Shown here: positions 23,654 through 30,367 of the stretch, one piece after another
Position numbering within the stretch: position 1 is the stretch's first letter
Layout: every line of letters begins with the position of its first letter
IMG/VR virus record: IMGVR_UViG_3300003690_000218
Coordinates: 1 to 42,233 of that record
Direction: 5' to 3' (one strand)
Length of the DNA: 42,233 bases
From: a virus
Translations under genes and position numbers: made by a program
The notes under the pieces: generated by a model
Told to the model about the DNA's origin: nothing
Databases searched by the model: none
Seen by the model: only the letters and a program-made list of their open reading frames with translations

Positions 23654-24509
23654 TGATAGTCTCCTTCTGTTTTTTGGTGGTTTTTTCCTTTACCGGGGGA
23701 ACTTCCTCCGGTACGGGTTCGGTTGCGGGGGTGCCGAAAGCGGCTTCCGCATAGGCAGCGAAGTCCAGTGGGAGCTCCGCGGGTAGGCCTAGCCGGTTGC
23801 CGGCTACGTGTGATGGCTGGCCAGTGCAGTACATGACGGAGTCACCAGTGTCAAGCCCTCGGACCCGGGTGCGATTGAAGCCCTTGTCCTCCTTCTTGGT
23901 GATGATCTTCTTCGTGACAAAGAAGACGCCATGACACCACTCGTTGATGATGGCCGAGCTCGTCTTGTGGAGCTTCGGGACGTAGCGATCGAACGCCTCC
24001 GCCCGTGGATCCTCGAACCGCTCAACCTTGGAATGACTGATCAGGATGATCATCATGTTCTTCGCGATCCGGATCTGGTCGAGCTTCGCCAAGATCGTGA
24101 CCCATTTCTCACTGGCGAAGTGATATCCTTTCGCGTAGGGTATATCCTCCAAACTTTTCACCCCGCGTTCAGCGCAAACTGCCGGGTAGATCAGGTGGCG
24201 CTCAAGCCAGTCGCAGGTGTCCAACACCAACGTCTGGTTTTTCCCAGTCGTGTCCTCAAGGACTACCGACAAAGCGTGGTAAAGATCGTTCAGAGTGGGG
24301 ACGACGTGCTCCCCGGTTTCGATGATCGTCCTCTCGAATAGAGGAATGCTCTCACAATTCAACGCACTCAAGCCATCCTCAAAGTCGAGAATCAGCGGGG
24401 CATAACTGTTCGATGCCCACGTCGACTTCCCGTCCTTGATCGTGCCGTGAATGTGGATCTTGTGAGGATCGTTCTTCTTGCCCGAATGGACAAGATCCGC
24501 AAGTGCCAT
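23646..24509 (-). CDS. Sak4-like RecA-fold recombinase ATPase (AAA_24)
   Basis: A 287-residue ATPase; the ATG at 24509 is preferred for its AAGGAG, over one 22 codons earlier. Walker A is HGTIKDGKSTWASNS at 21-35, Walker B is TLVLDTCDWLER, and a sensor-like IILISHSKVERFEDPR follows, as in Sak4-type phage recombinases. The end is Lys/Pro/Glu-rich. It should load on single-strand DNA and promote annealing or strand exchange with the DUF669 partner and the exonuclease next door. Confidence 0.8.
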   Translation of the reverse strand: MALADLVHSGKKNDPHKIHIHGTIKDGKSTWASNSYAPLILDFEDGLSALNCESIPLFERTIIETGEHVVPTLNDLYHALSVVLEDTTGKNQTLVLDTCDWLERHLIYPAVCAERGVKSLEDIPYAKGYHFASEKWVTILAKLDQIRIAKNMMIILISHSKVERFEDPRAEAFDRYVPKLHKTSSAIINEWCHGVFFVTKKIITKKEDKGFNRTRVRGLDTGDSVMYCTGQPSHVAGNRLGLPAELPLDFAAYAEAAFGTPATEPVPEEVPPVKEKTTKKQKETING

Positions 24510-24529
24510 GGTGTGTCTCCTTAAAGAAA

Positions 24530-25408
24530 TCAGAGTGTATCGAAACTGCGTTGTTCTTCGTAGCGCGTCGGCCACTCATCATTGACCATGCAGCGGTGAA
24601 GCTCTTCCATGAGCACCGCGTTCTCTTGGCTCGCGATGTTCAGGATGTAGTCACCCACCCGCCATACGCCGGCGCGGTAAGGCGCCTTCTTCTCGACGGC
24701 GACGAGCCAGACGGGAAGCCGGGTATCAGGCCAGACATCCTTGATGTACTCTCCGAGCGAAGCCTCGGCCACATCGCGGTAGAACGCGAGCTGGTGAATG
24801 TACCGGTACCGCTTGGCATCATTGACGAACCAGTCGAGATCCTCGCACGTCTTCAGATCGACGAGTCCCTCGGTGAAGTTGAACCAGTCCATCCTGATCT
24901 GACATGGGATGGTAACGTCCAGCTCCCCCATCGCCAGCCGCGGAGTGAGGTTGGTGCGGAGCACTCCTTCGGGGATCCCGTTGGAGATGAGCTTGGAGGC
25001 GAGCTTGCTCTTCGCGAGACCGCCGGCCAAGAGCTCCGCCTGTTCGACCATGTCTGGCGTGACGACGATCTTGTCCTGATCATCAGCCCACTGTCGATAT
25101 GCTTTCGTTGCGGCGCCGTAAGGCTCGCCGGTCTTCTCATTGATCGGACAGTCCCACGTATAATCCTCGGCCATGCGTTCCTTGCCTTCGAGGATCCGGC
25201 AGTGAACCAGACCACCGAGAAGGAAGGCTGGCCGGATGACGTCCTTGATCGCGCCGGTCACCTTGCCGTGGTAATGTGCCGGTGACTTGTGAAGCTCCTT
25301 CATCAGCCCGGAGGTGAACCACTCGCCGCGCTTGCCATGGTAGACCGCACTGGCCTCCATGATCATGGCATCCTTCAGATACATTTCCCGCTCTTCTCTC
25401 GACCTCAT
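24530..25408 (-). CDS. RecB/Exo VIII-like nuclease (PDDEXK, DUF3799-type)
   Basis: A 292-residue nuclease starting behind GGGAGG and promoter copy 6. Motifs in order are LLGGLVHCRILEG, then CQIRMDWFNF (Asp174), GLVDLKTCEDLDWF (Asp184, Lys186) and YIHQLAFYRDV (Gln206, Tyr210), the usual PDDEXK plus QxxxY set. It should resect double-strand ends to feed the recombinase. First gene of a leftward operon of exonuclease, recombinase, SSB-like protein, resolvase and primase. Confidence 0.85.
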   Translation of the reverse strand: MRSREEREMYLKDAMIMEASAVYHGKRGEWFTSGLMKELHKSPAHYHGKVTGAIKDVIRPAFLLGGLVHCRILEGKERMAEDYTWDCPINEKTGEPYGAATKAYRQWADDQDKIVVTPDMVEQAELLAGGLAKSKLASKLISNGIPEGVLRTNLTPRLAMGELDVTIPCQIRMDWFNFTEGLVDLKTCEDLDWFVNDAKRYRYIHQLAFYRDVAEASLGEYIKDVWPDTRLPVWLVAVEKKAPYRAGVWRVGDYILNIASQENAVLMEELHRCMVNDEWPTRYEEQRSFDTL

Positions 25409-25428
25409 TTTATCCTCCCTGTCCCCAC

Positions 25429-25457
25429 ACTATAACTAGATTAATCGCAGATGTCAA
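25429..25457 (-). promoter_or_regulatory. Promoter-operator cassette copy 6
   Basis: Minus strand TTGACA, 17-base spacer with TGCGATTAATCTAG, and TATAGT. It drives the recombination and replication operon starting at 25408. Confidence 0.82.
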
Positions 25458-25460
25458 ATT

Positions 25461-25682
25461 TTATTTTCCCTTCATGGCGTCGTGGATGTCCTCTGATAAC
25501 CCGGCTCGGAAATCCTCAAAATCACCTCTCCAACCCGATTCGTTATCGTACTTGAAAGAAGCTTGGTCAATCGCATAGCACAAAGGACACGAACCCTTGC
25601 GGGAATATTTTAGAGCCGCTTTGGTCGTAGGGTATTCTCCCTTAATGTCTTTGCAAATCGGGCACGTTCGCTTCTTCATCAT
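25461..25682 (-). CDS. Small two-CxxC zinc-ribbon-like protein
   Basis: A 73-residue protein with a double ATG behind AAGGACG. CPICKD near the start and CPLCYA about 25 residues later form a typical zinc-ribbon pair. The rest is polar and helical. Possible nucleic-acid binding; no family assigned. It is the last gene before promoter copy 6. Confidence 0.55.
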   Translation of the reverse strand: MMKKRTCPICKDIKGEYPTTKAALKYSRKGSCPLCYAIDQASFKYDNESGWRGDFEDFRAGLSEDIHDAMKGK

Positions 25683-25687
25683 CGTCC

Positions 25688-25969
25688 TTACTTGTCCCTT
25701 CTCCGCTTGAGATAATCCTCGGAGGTTCTGGAGCTCTCCCCCTTCTTGATGCTGTCCAGCTCCGCGATATACTTCGCATGGCTTTCAAAAGCCACCGCCC
25801 ATTCCTGTGCTAGGAGCGGGAACGCCTTGGCGATCTGGCTCCGGTTATGCAAGTCCGCCTTCGAGTAGGCGTAGACCATGGCGCCGGCAAACGATCCGGT
25901 ATCGTTTCCACCATACTTTGCCATCTGGTAAATGTGATGGCTCCAATCGTTGTGATCGTCGGCACTCAT
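25688..25969 (-). CDS. Hypothetical small helical protein
   Basis: A 93-residue protein with AGGAGG before the ATG. It contains DWSHHIYQMAKYGGNDTGSF, then VYAYSKADLHNRSQIAKAFP and a helix ending in a basic tail SEDYLKRRRDK. All-helical prediction; unknown family. Confidence 0.55.
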   Translation of the reverse strand: MSADDHNDWSHHIYQMAKYGGNDTGSFAGAMVYAYSKADLHNRSQIAKAFPLLAQEWAVAFESHAKYIAELDSIKKGESSRTSEDYLKRRRDK

Positions 25970-26133
25970 TCTGACCTCCTGTTAAATTTTTCATAGCACT
26001 CGCCACACACCATTCCCTTCCCGGTGAGCACGAACATATCATCCTTTTTGGACTTGGCAAAGAGGATGCACACCGTCGTGGAGCTCTTCGCTTTGCAATG
26101 AATACAGGGTTTCAACGGTCTTGCTGTGATCAT
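25966..26133 (-). CDS. Small Cys-pair protein, 55 residues
   Basis: A short gene between two overlapping neighbours; the start at 26133 has AAGGAGGAG upstream and overlaps the preceding stop, and its stop overlaps the next ATG. The product has CIHCKAKSST and VCGECYEKFN, two Cys pairs about 30 residues apart, with FAKSKKDDMFVLTGKG between. This is a zinc-ribbon-like layout. Function unknown. Confidence 0.6.
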   Translation of the reverse strand: MITARPLKPCIHCKAKSSTTVCILFAKSKKDDMFVLTGKGMVCGECYEKFNRRSE

Positions 26134-26417
26134 TTCGTCTCCTCCTTTTCTTCCATTTCTTTGTCCATCTGCTCCACCTCCCTGCGTGTTTGGTCATCAG
26201 CCTTATTCATTGTCCACTCAATTTCTTCCGTCTTCTCCTTTTCCTTGAGTTCCTTGACGTGTTCGTTCCACTTGTCGGCGCCCTCGGCCATCTTCAACAG
26301 CTCGAGCGTGAGCTCCTTGATTGTCTTCGGGTTCTTCACCTCCGTAAGGATCGCTATCATCACGGGGACGAGAGCGGTCCACGTTGGGGTGACATCAATG
26401 GTCTCAACTTCATTCAT
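26130..26417 (-). CDS. Small protein with coiled-coil C-terminus
   Basis: A 95-residue protein; the start at 26417 follows AAGGGAAGG. It begins with a hydrophobic segment (TPTWTALVPVMIAILTEVKN), which may be a membrane-touching helix, followed by a Lys/Glu-rich predicted coiled coil. Unknown function; possibly a membrane-tethered rod, but the hydrophobic segment is short. Confidence 0.5.
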   Translation of the reverse strand: MNEVETIDVTPTWTALVPVMIAILTEVKNPKTIKELTLELLKMAEGADKWNEHVKELKEKEKTEEIEWTMNKADDQTRREVEQMDKEMEEKEETK

Positions 26418-26659
26418 TGTCCTTCCCTTTCGTCATGGATTCCGTTTTCAAACGCAAGATAGATGGCCCCTTGTAATGCACTTGCCGCCTCTTCGATTCG
26501 GGCAAGGTGATTTTTCTGGTCTGGGCTGAGGAAGTTCGGGTCATCTGTAGGATCCTTAAGGGTCGCAAGGAGCTCTTCCAACTTCACCAAGAACCCATCA
26601 CCCGATTGCAAGTCGTAGCCCCGGCCTATAATGTTTTTGATCCACTGTTCGTTCATCAT
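26414..26659 (-). CDS. Hypothetical small helical protein
   Basis: An 81-residue protein from the double ATG behind GGAGGAAGGACG. It contains NEQWIKNIIGRGYDLQSGDG, then LEELLATLKDPTDDPNFLSP and ARIEEAASALQGAIYLAFEN. Helical, acidic, no family assigned. The start overlaps the upstream stop. Confidence 0.5.
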   Translation of the reverse strand: MMNEQWIKNIIGRGYDLQSGDGFLVKLEELLATLKDPTDDPNFLSPDQKNHLARIEEAASALQGAIYLAFENGIHDEREGQ

Positions 26660-26877
26660 CGTCCTTCCTCCTTCGGGAATGGCCTTTCGGGTTTGCAACG
26701 ATCACACTCACCGTCAATGTGAGGCAAATTCTGGTAGCTTGTTGGGTCGCCTGTCATGAAGCGCAAAATACAAACCGTCCTCGAATCCTTGACGAATTGA
26801 TGATCGGCAAACTCCGCGTTGACATGAGCAGGGCTTCCGATTGAGTCGCCGGGGCAATAGTAAACTAGATTCTTCAT
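26656..26877 (-). CDS. Hypothetical Cys-rich small protein
   Basis: A 73-residue protein whose start at 26877 uses the shared GAGGAAGGACGATGA junction. It contains YYCPGDSIGSPAHVNAEFAD, then RTVCILRFMTGDP and HIDGECDRCKPERPF. The late CDRC pair plus earlier Cys could bind zinc. No family recognised. Confidence 0.5.
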   Translation of the reverse strand: MKNLVYYCPGDSIGSPAHVNAEFADHQFVKDSRTVCILRFMTGDPTSYQNLPHIDGECDRCKPERPFPKEEGR

Positions 26878-27083
26878 CGTCCTTCCTCCTCTGACTCTGG
26901 GGCGCGAAGTTTCACTTCTCGCTGATCTTTCCCGCCTCCATAACAAAAACTGCATTTGGCAAATTCGTCGGGCTTGCGACTCCACGGTCCGTAAGTAACT
27001 TCCACTCCGCATTTGCAACAAGTGTAGACCCAGAAGTTTGGGACTAATTTCCCGTTGTTAGCTTTTAATCGTTGTGCAGTCAT
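26874..27083 (-). CDS. Small zinc-ribbon-like protein
   Basis: A 69-residue protein behind GGAGGAAGGACG. CCKCGVEVTYG and CSFCYGGGK form two Cys pairs about 20 residues apart, a zinc-ribbon arrangement. The N-terminal part is basic. It ends EEEGR because the next gene's ribosome site is read in frame. Function unknown. Confidence 0.55.
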   Translation of the reverse strand: MTAQRLKANNGKLVPNFWVYTCCKCGVEVTYGPWSRKPDEFAKCSFCYGGGKDQREVKLRAPESEEEGR

Positions 27084-27095
27084 CGTCCTTCCTCC

Positions 27096-27416
27096 CTACC
27101 CAACGGAAATCCCGTTGAGGTTTTTCTTGACCTCTCCGATCGTCTTCTCATCGAAGTGGAGATCCCTTTCGATCCCGAGCCCGAAGGGGCCCCTGAACTC
27201 CTCGAGCTCCGTCTTGGAGAAGTAGCCGAGCTCGGCGTAGTCACCGTCAGTGAGGCCGAAGAAAACATCGTCCTCCGGAATCCACTCGGTCGCGTACCAC
27301 GTCCAGCTCCCGGTGGGATTGAAAAACTTGGCGACGACGATCGCGTCATCCCCCTTGCCGTCCTGATTTCCCAGCGCGGCAAATCTTTTCTCGAGTGCCT
27401 TGGTTAAGAGCTTCAT
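27096..27416 (-). CDS. DUF2958 family protein
   Basis: A 106-residue protein starting after promoter copy 7 and GGGAGAC. The segments VAKFFNPTGSWTWYATEWIP, then DDVFFGLTDGDYAELGYFSK and EEFRGPFGLGIERDLHF match the DUF2958 pattern (KFFxPxGxWTWYATE, ELGYFS, RGPLGLxIERDLHF). Family members are found in phages, plasmids and bacteria and have no proven role. Confidence 0.8.
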   Translation of the reverse strand: MKLLTKALEKRFAALGNQDGKGDDAIVVAKFFNPTGSWTWYATEWIPEDDVFFGLTDGDYAELGYFSKTELEEFRGPFGLGIERDLHFDEKTIGEVKKNLNGISVG

Positions 27417-27437
27417 CACTTGTCTCCCTTCAACAGT

Positions 27438-27466
27438 ATAATATCGAGATCAATCGCGATTGTCAA
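27438..27466 (-). promoter_or_regulatory. Promoter-operator cassette copy 7
   Basis: Minus strand TTGACA, 17-base spacer with CGCGATTGATCTCG, and TATTAT, then GTTGAAGGGAG. It drives the DUF2958 gene and the small genes after it. Confidence 0.83.
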
Positions 27467-27471
27467 TCATT

Positions 27472-27594
27472 TTATTTCCCCACCAAAACAGCCACCACAA
27501 CGATCACCACACCGATCGCGAACGCCACCGCGGCCGCCCATACAGCCGGCTCCTTTTCGGGCGGCCAGATCAGTGGGAGCTTTTCATGCTTCAT
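27472..27594 (-). CDS. Small single-span membrane protein, 40 residues
   Basis: A short gene starting at 27594, overlapping the end of the previous one, with AAGGTG upstream. The product begins MKHEKLPLIWPPEKEPAVWA and continues as a strongly hydrophobic helix (AFAIGVVIVVVAVLVGK) to the stop. It would insert in the inner membrane with a short N-terminal cytoplasmic or periplasmic part. Could be a host-defence-type or lysis-modulating peptide; unknown. Confidence 0.55.
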   Translation of the reverse strand: MKHEKLPLIWPPEKEPAVWAAAVAFAIGVVIVVVAVLVGK

Positions 27595-28154
27595 GCTTTC
27601 ACCTTCTTCCGAATCTCGCGGTAAGGGATGTCATCCTGTCCACCATAAAACTCATCGTAGACACATTCTGCATGGCCCGAGCAAAGTCCCCGTCCGTGGT
27701 AGTAGAATCCCGTCACGATCAAAACCGCATCATCCAAGCCGGGGTAACATTTCTTGCACTGGCCGGCACTTTCAACGTGAGGCTCATCGTCGTAGTGGGA
27801 ACATGGGTTAGCACAGCACCGGGAACACGGGAGATCTAACCGCCCCGCTTTGAGTTCTGCCCATGTCGGCTCCCCTTCTACTTTGAACTCGTCGATTTTG
27901 AAGTCGGTGCAACAGGTGACGACAAATCCTTCTGTATCGAGGATTTGGAGGGAAACCCATGTGTATCCCTGCGCTTCCAGTTTGGCGAGGGATTCGAGGG
28001 TAAAGGGGCACGGGGAGAGAGCTTCATCCCACCCCTTTGTAGCGTGTTGACGTTGTTCGATTGTAATCTTGCTCCAATCGATGGGGAGATGATGACTTTC
28101 AACTGCCCACAATTTGGCAATCTTCTTCTTCATCTGCCGCTTGTCGAGTTTCAT
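27591..28154 (-). CDS. Hypothetical Cys-rich protein
   Basis: A 187-residue protein with GAAGGAGA before the ATG. The N-terminal part is basic and helical; the middle has ESLAKLEAQGYTWVSLQILD, a small alpha/beta element; the end is Cys-rich (CSRCCANPCSHYDDEPH, then CKKCYPGLDD, then LCSGHAECVYDEFYGG), perhaps binding two zinc ions. No family was identified. It is one of the larger unknown genes in the region. Confidence 0.6.
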   Translation of the reverse strand: MKLDKRQMKKKIAKLWAVESHHLPIDWSKITIEQRQHATKGWDEALSPCPFTLESLAKLEAQGYTWVSLQILDTEGFVVTCCTDFKIDEFKVEGEPTWAELKAGRLDLPCSRCCANPCSHYDDEPHVESAGQCKKCYPGLDDAVLIVTGFYYHGRGLCSGHAECVYDEFYGGQDDIPYREIRKKVKA

Positions 28155-28159
28155 TCTGT

Positions 28160-28720
28160 TTATCTCCTTCCCTTTCTTCGGCCCGGAATATCCTCGTCTA
28201 TCGAATCTTTGATTTCCGTAAGCCTGTCGGCTTCAATAAGAGCCTTCCACTTTTTCGGAATCCTTGCCTTGGCGATGGCGCTATAGCGGTGATTGTCATG
28301 GTTCCACCGCTTGTCGATATCATCTATCTGGATCACCCTCAAAAACTGGCGTCCCTCCGGCATCTCGTAATAGATCAAAGCCTCATCGTGAAGGATGGCC
28401 AGTACCTCGGCTTCCCTCATTCCCTGATTAGCGGCGGTGGTGATCCAACCTCCTACTTCAAGGTAGGTCTCAAATTCTTCAAGTTTCCAGTCAAGGGAAT
28501 CATGGATGGGGTTCCCCTCTTGGTCGTTGACAGCGAAGGAAACGGAGGTATGACCGTTGCTGTGATCCTTGTTTAATTGCTCCCATACCTCTTTCCCGGA
28601 AAGGGATTTCCCATAGGGTGAGTAGTCAATCCATCCCGCCCCCGGTCCGGGCCCGGGGTGAAATACATCCTCGAAAAACTTCTCCATGACCTTCTTCACT
28701 TTCTTCGCTCTAATACTCAT
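28160..28720 (-). CDS. Hypothetical protein
   Basis: A 186-residue protein with GGGAGG before the ATG. It contains FHPGPGPGAGWIDYSPYGKS, then LNKDHSNGHTSVSFAVNDQE and LEEFETYLEVGGWITTAANQ, ending in a basic GRRKGRR tail. The alternating strands and helices suggest a compact alpha/beta domain. I do not recognise it. Confidence 0.55.
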   Translation of the reverse strand: MSIRAKKVKKVMEKFFEDVFHPGPGPGAGWIDYSPYGKSLSGKEVWEQLNKDHSNGHTSVSFAVNDQEGNPIHDSLDWKLEEFETYLEVGGWITTAANQGMREAEVLAILHDEALIYYEMPEGRQFLRVIQIDDIDKRWNHDNHRYSAIAKARIPKKWKALIEADRLTEIKDSIDEDIPGRRKGRR

Positions 28721-29028
28721 CGGTTCCTCCCTTTCGCCTCCGCGGCTTCCCTCATCTCCCGGATGTCCTCGGCCATGTCCTCGGACTTGAATCGCTTGGG
28801 GAGAATCTCGGTCAAGGCCACCGAGGGCCGCATCAACCGCAAGGCTTTGGTCAGCTTCGCATGGAGTTCCTTGTCGGTGAACTCCTGAGGGCTTCCTTCC
28901 TCCAGCGCATTCCTGACCTCCCGGACCATCCGGTATCCCTTGGCATAGTCTTCGTTCTCCTTCATCAGGATACGAAGGCGAGCCGCGGCTTCGGTCAAGA
29001 CCAAGAACAGGTCTTCGAGCCGTTTCAT
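28717..29028 (-). CDS. Hypothetical helical protein, first gene after promoter copy 8
   Basis: A 103-residue protein; the ATG at 29028 has AAGGAGG upstream and lies behind the promoter. It is Leu/Arg/Glu-rich and helical (LFLVLTEAAARLRILMKENE, then MRPSVALTEILPKRFKSEDM). No family assigned; may be a coiled-coil dimer. Confidence 0.55.
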   Translation of the reverse strand: MKRLEDLFLVLTEAAARLRILMKENEDYAKGYRMVREVRNALEEGSPQEFTDKELHAKLTKALRLMRPSVALTEILPKRFKSEDMAEDIREMREAAEAKGRNR

Positions 29029-29049
29029 CAGGTCACCTCCTTCATCAGT

Positions 29050-29078
29050 ATGATACATGAGATTAATCGGATTGTCAA
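29050..29078 (-). promoter_or_regulatory. Promoter-operator cassette copy 8
   Basis: Minus strand TTGACA (the TGA is also the stop codon of the upstream gene), 17-base spacer with CCGATTAATCTC, and TATCAT, then GATGAAGGAGG. Confidence 0.82.
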
Positions 29079-29290
29079 TTGATGTCAAGAGCGCCGGCAC
29101 CGTGTGCATCGAACAGGCTGATCCAGTGCTTCGCGATCGTGGGCCGGACGCCGTAAACTTCCCACTCATGCCGGCGCGGCTTTCGCCCCATGCTTTCCGC
29201 CATGAGCCGGACGATCTCCTTGAGCTTCTTGATCTCACCCTTGGAAAGGTGGAACCCGGTGGACCCGATCCATGTGATGGTCTTCTTCAC
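29075..29290 (-). CDS. Small helix-turn-helix-like protein, candidate regulator
   Basis: A 71-residue basic protein with a GTG start at 29290 behind AAAGGAGGAG. After a short strand, GEIKKLKEIVRLMAESMGRK leads into RHEWEVYGVRPTIAKHWISL, which looks like a helix-turn-helix (turn around YGVRP, recognition helix IAKHWISLF). Its stop lies in the -35 box of promoter copy 8. It is a candidate for binding the dispersed operator. Family not identified. Confidence 0.5.
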   Translation of the reverse strand: MKKTITWIGSTGFHLSKGEIKKLKEIVRLMAESMGRKPRRHEWEVYGVRPTIAKHWISLFDAHGAGALDIN

Positions 29291-29631
29291 TTGGTCTCCT
29301 CCTTTCCTGTTACCCACAACCAACCACCGGAAGATGTATCAGGCTCACCATCATCCGTCATCCATGTCAGCTTGACCCGGATCCAGTCGTCGCCCTCATG
29401 CCATGGGATCCTTTGAAACGTCCGGCCGGTGATCTCGACGTTGACAGCGATGGCGTGTTTTTCCCGCCACTCGGGGATCGGGTTCGGCCATCGAAACTCC
29501 GCCTTGTCCCAATCATCGCAGGGGAGTAACGCCCTCCCCTCCTTCCCGTCCCGGACAATGAACGAGCCCACCACCGGGGCCAGCTTCACGGACCAGCCTC
29601 CGAACGAGCTCTTGAAAAAGATTTCCTTCAC
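29287..29631 (-). CDS. Hypothetical beta-rich small protein
   Basis: A 114-residue protein with a GTG start behind GGGAGG. It contains SSFGGWSVKLAPVVGSFIVR, then EKHAIAVNVEITGRTFQRIP and VKLTWMTDDGEPDTSSGGWL. The strands suggest a beta-barrel-like fold. Its start overlaps the preceding stop (GTGA). No family recognised. Confidence 0.55.
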   Translation of the reverse strand: MKEIFFKSSFGGWSVKLAPVVGSFIVRDGKEGRALLPCDDWDKAEFRWPNPIPEWREKHAIAVNVEITGRTFQRIPWHEGDDWIRVKLTWMTDDGEPDTSSGGWLWVTGKEETK

Positions 29632-29819
29632 TTGGCGCCTCCCATCTTTTTAACGATAGTCGCTATCCCGGTCGGAGAGAAAACGGGAATCTCCCCAGTG
29701 GGCGTCCCCTTGAAATTCACCGCAACCGAGTGGTGGTCGATCCAAGAGTTCCGGGACTCAAGTATTTGACCGGCCCCAGCGTCCAGAACCCTTTGACTTT
29801 CTTCCGGTACCGATGGCAT
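29628..29819 (-). CDS. Doubtful small ORF overlapping a zinc-type ORF
   Basis: A 63-residue frame starting at an ATG with no good ribosome site; it includes WIDHHSVAVNFKGTPTGEIP and VFSPTGIATIVKKMGGAK, and its stop overlaps the next gene's start like true genes here. It overlaps the frame at 29717-29848 in another phase. The two could be one gene broken by a frameshift, or two overlapping genes. Low certainty. Confidence 0.35.
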   Translation of the reverse strand: MPSVPEESQRVLDAGAGQILESRNSWIDHHSVAVNFKGTPTGEIPVFSPTGIATIVKKMGGAK

Positions 29820-29848
29820 CCCTCGCAGAAAAACTCATCTTTCTTCAC
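29717..29848 (-). CDS. Small CxxC protein, possibly frameshifted
   Basis: A 43-residue frame with a GTG start at 29848 behind AAGGAGG that overlaps the upstream stop as in neighbouring genes. It begins MKKDEFFCEGCHRYRKKVKG, the look of a small zinc protein, but only one Cys pair is present before the stop at 29717. The missing second pair and the open overlapping frame suggest that this gene is broken or very short. Confidence 0.4.
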   Translation of the reverse strand: MKKDEFFCEGCHRYRKKVKGFWTLGPVKYLSPGTLGSTTTRLR

Positions 29849-29994
29849 TTGGCGCCTCCTTCAACCCACTCAAAAGTTTCCGGCTTCCCGTTCGGTGCCT
29901 TGACTCCCCCAACCGGATCCCCGTCATCTCCCACGATCACCGAGGCCGCAAACACAAACCCCGCCACCCAAGAAGCCCAACCAAAACCAGCCAT
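29845..29994 (-). CDS. Small single-span membrane protein, 49 residues
   Basis: Starts at 29994 behind GGAGG. MAGFGWASWVAGFVFAASVI forms a hydrophobic helix, followed by a polar GDDGDPVGG segment. A short inner-membrane protein with a cytoplasmic or periplasmic tail. First gene after promoter copy 9. Unknown function. Confidence 0.5.
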   Translation of the reverse strand: MAGFGWASWVAGFVFAASVIVGDDGDPVGGVKAPNGKPETFEWVEGGAK

Positions 29995-30028
29995 CTCAAA
30001 CCTCCAATCAACAAACCAAGAACATAAG

Positions 30029-30075
30029 TATAATAACAGATTGATCGGATAGTTCAAGAAAAAGATTAATCGCAT
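30029..30075 (-). promoter_or_regulatory. Promoter-operator cassette copy 9 with extra upstream operator
   Basis: Minus strand TTGAAC, spacer with CCGATCAATCTG, and a TATTAT/ATTATA box at 30029-30035. A second palindromic site (TGCGATTAATCT) lies at 30064-30075 just upstream of the -35 box. The -35 box differs at one position from the other copies. Confidence 0.7.
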
Positions 30076-30095
30076 TTATGGGGGATAAAGGAAAA

Positions 30096-30128
30096 CTCCC
30101 CAGAATGCCCGTAAGGGCCTCTGGGGAG
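30096..30128 (-). terminator. Rho-independent terminator of the rightward-located late genes
   Basis: CTCCCCAGA pairs with TCTGGGGAG around an inner GCCC-GTAA-GGGC stem. On the minus strand it is followed by TTTTCC, so it ends the leftward transcript of the tail and lysis region. Confidence 0.85.
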
Positions 30129-30156
30129 CCTCCAGAGAGAAGGGACTATTTTAAGA

Positions 30157-30348
30157 TTACTGCGATTTATTGAGGAGCTTCAGCCCCTCGGAGATCCGAA
30201 CATTGAGGCTCAGGAGCCGGCACCGCTGGGTGCAGAATTTCTGCCATGGCCGGCAAGCTTCGTATGGTTTCTCGCAATAACCACAGACCTCTGATCTCAC
30301 GTTTGGCTTGTATTTAGCCCAGTTCGATTTTTCAGTATCGTTGTCCAT
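30157..30348 (-). CDS. Small zinc-finger protein
   Basis: A 63-residue protein; the ATG at 30348 is the sensible start because a longer frame overlaps the upstream gene, though its ribosome site is weak. It contains CGYCEKPYEACRPWQKFCTQ then RC, the CxxC...FCxxxC pattern of small zinc fingers found in many phages. Likely binds nucleic acid or protein. Last gene before the terminator. Confidence 0.55.
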   Translation of the reverse strand: MDNDTEKSNWAKYKPNVRSEVCGYCEKPYEACRPWQKFCTQRCRLLSLNVRISEGLKLLNKSQ

Positions 30349-30367
30349 AATCCGATTGTAGCCATAT

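Noticed and set aside
14567-30075. Repeated 30-60 base blocks as a possible CRISPR array
   Set aside because: The repeats are far apart, lie upstream of genes in both orientations and contain -35 and -10 boxes, so they are promoters.
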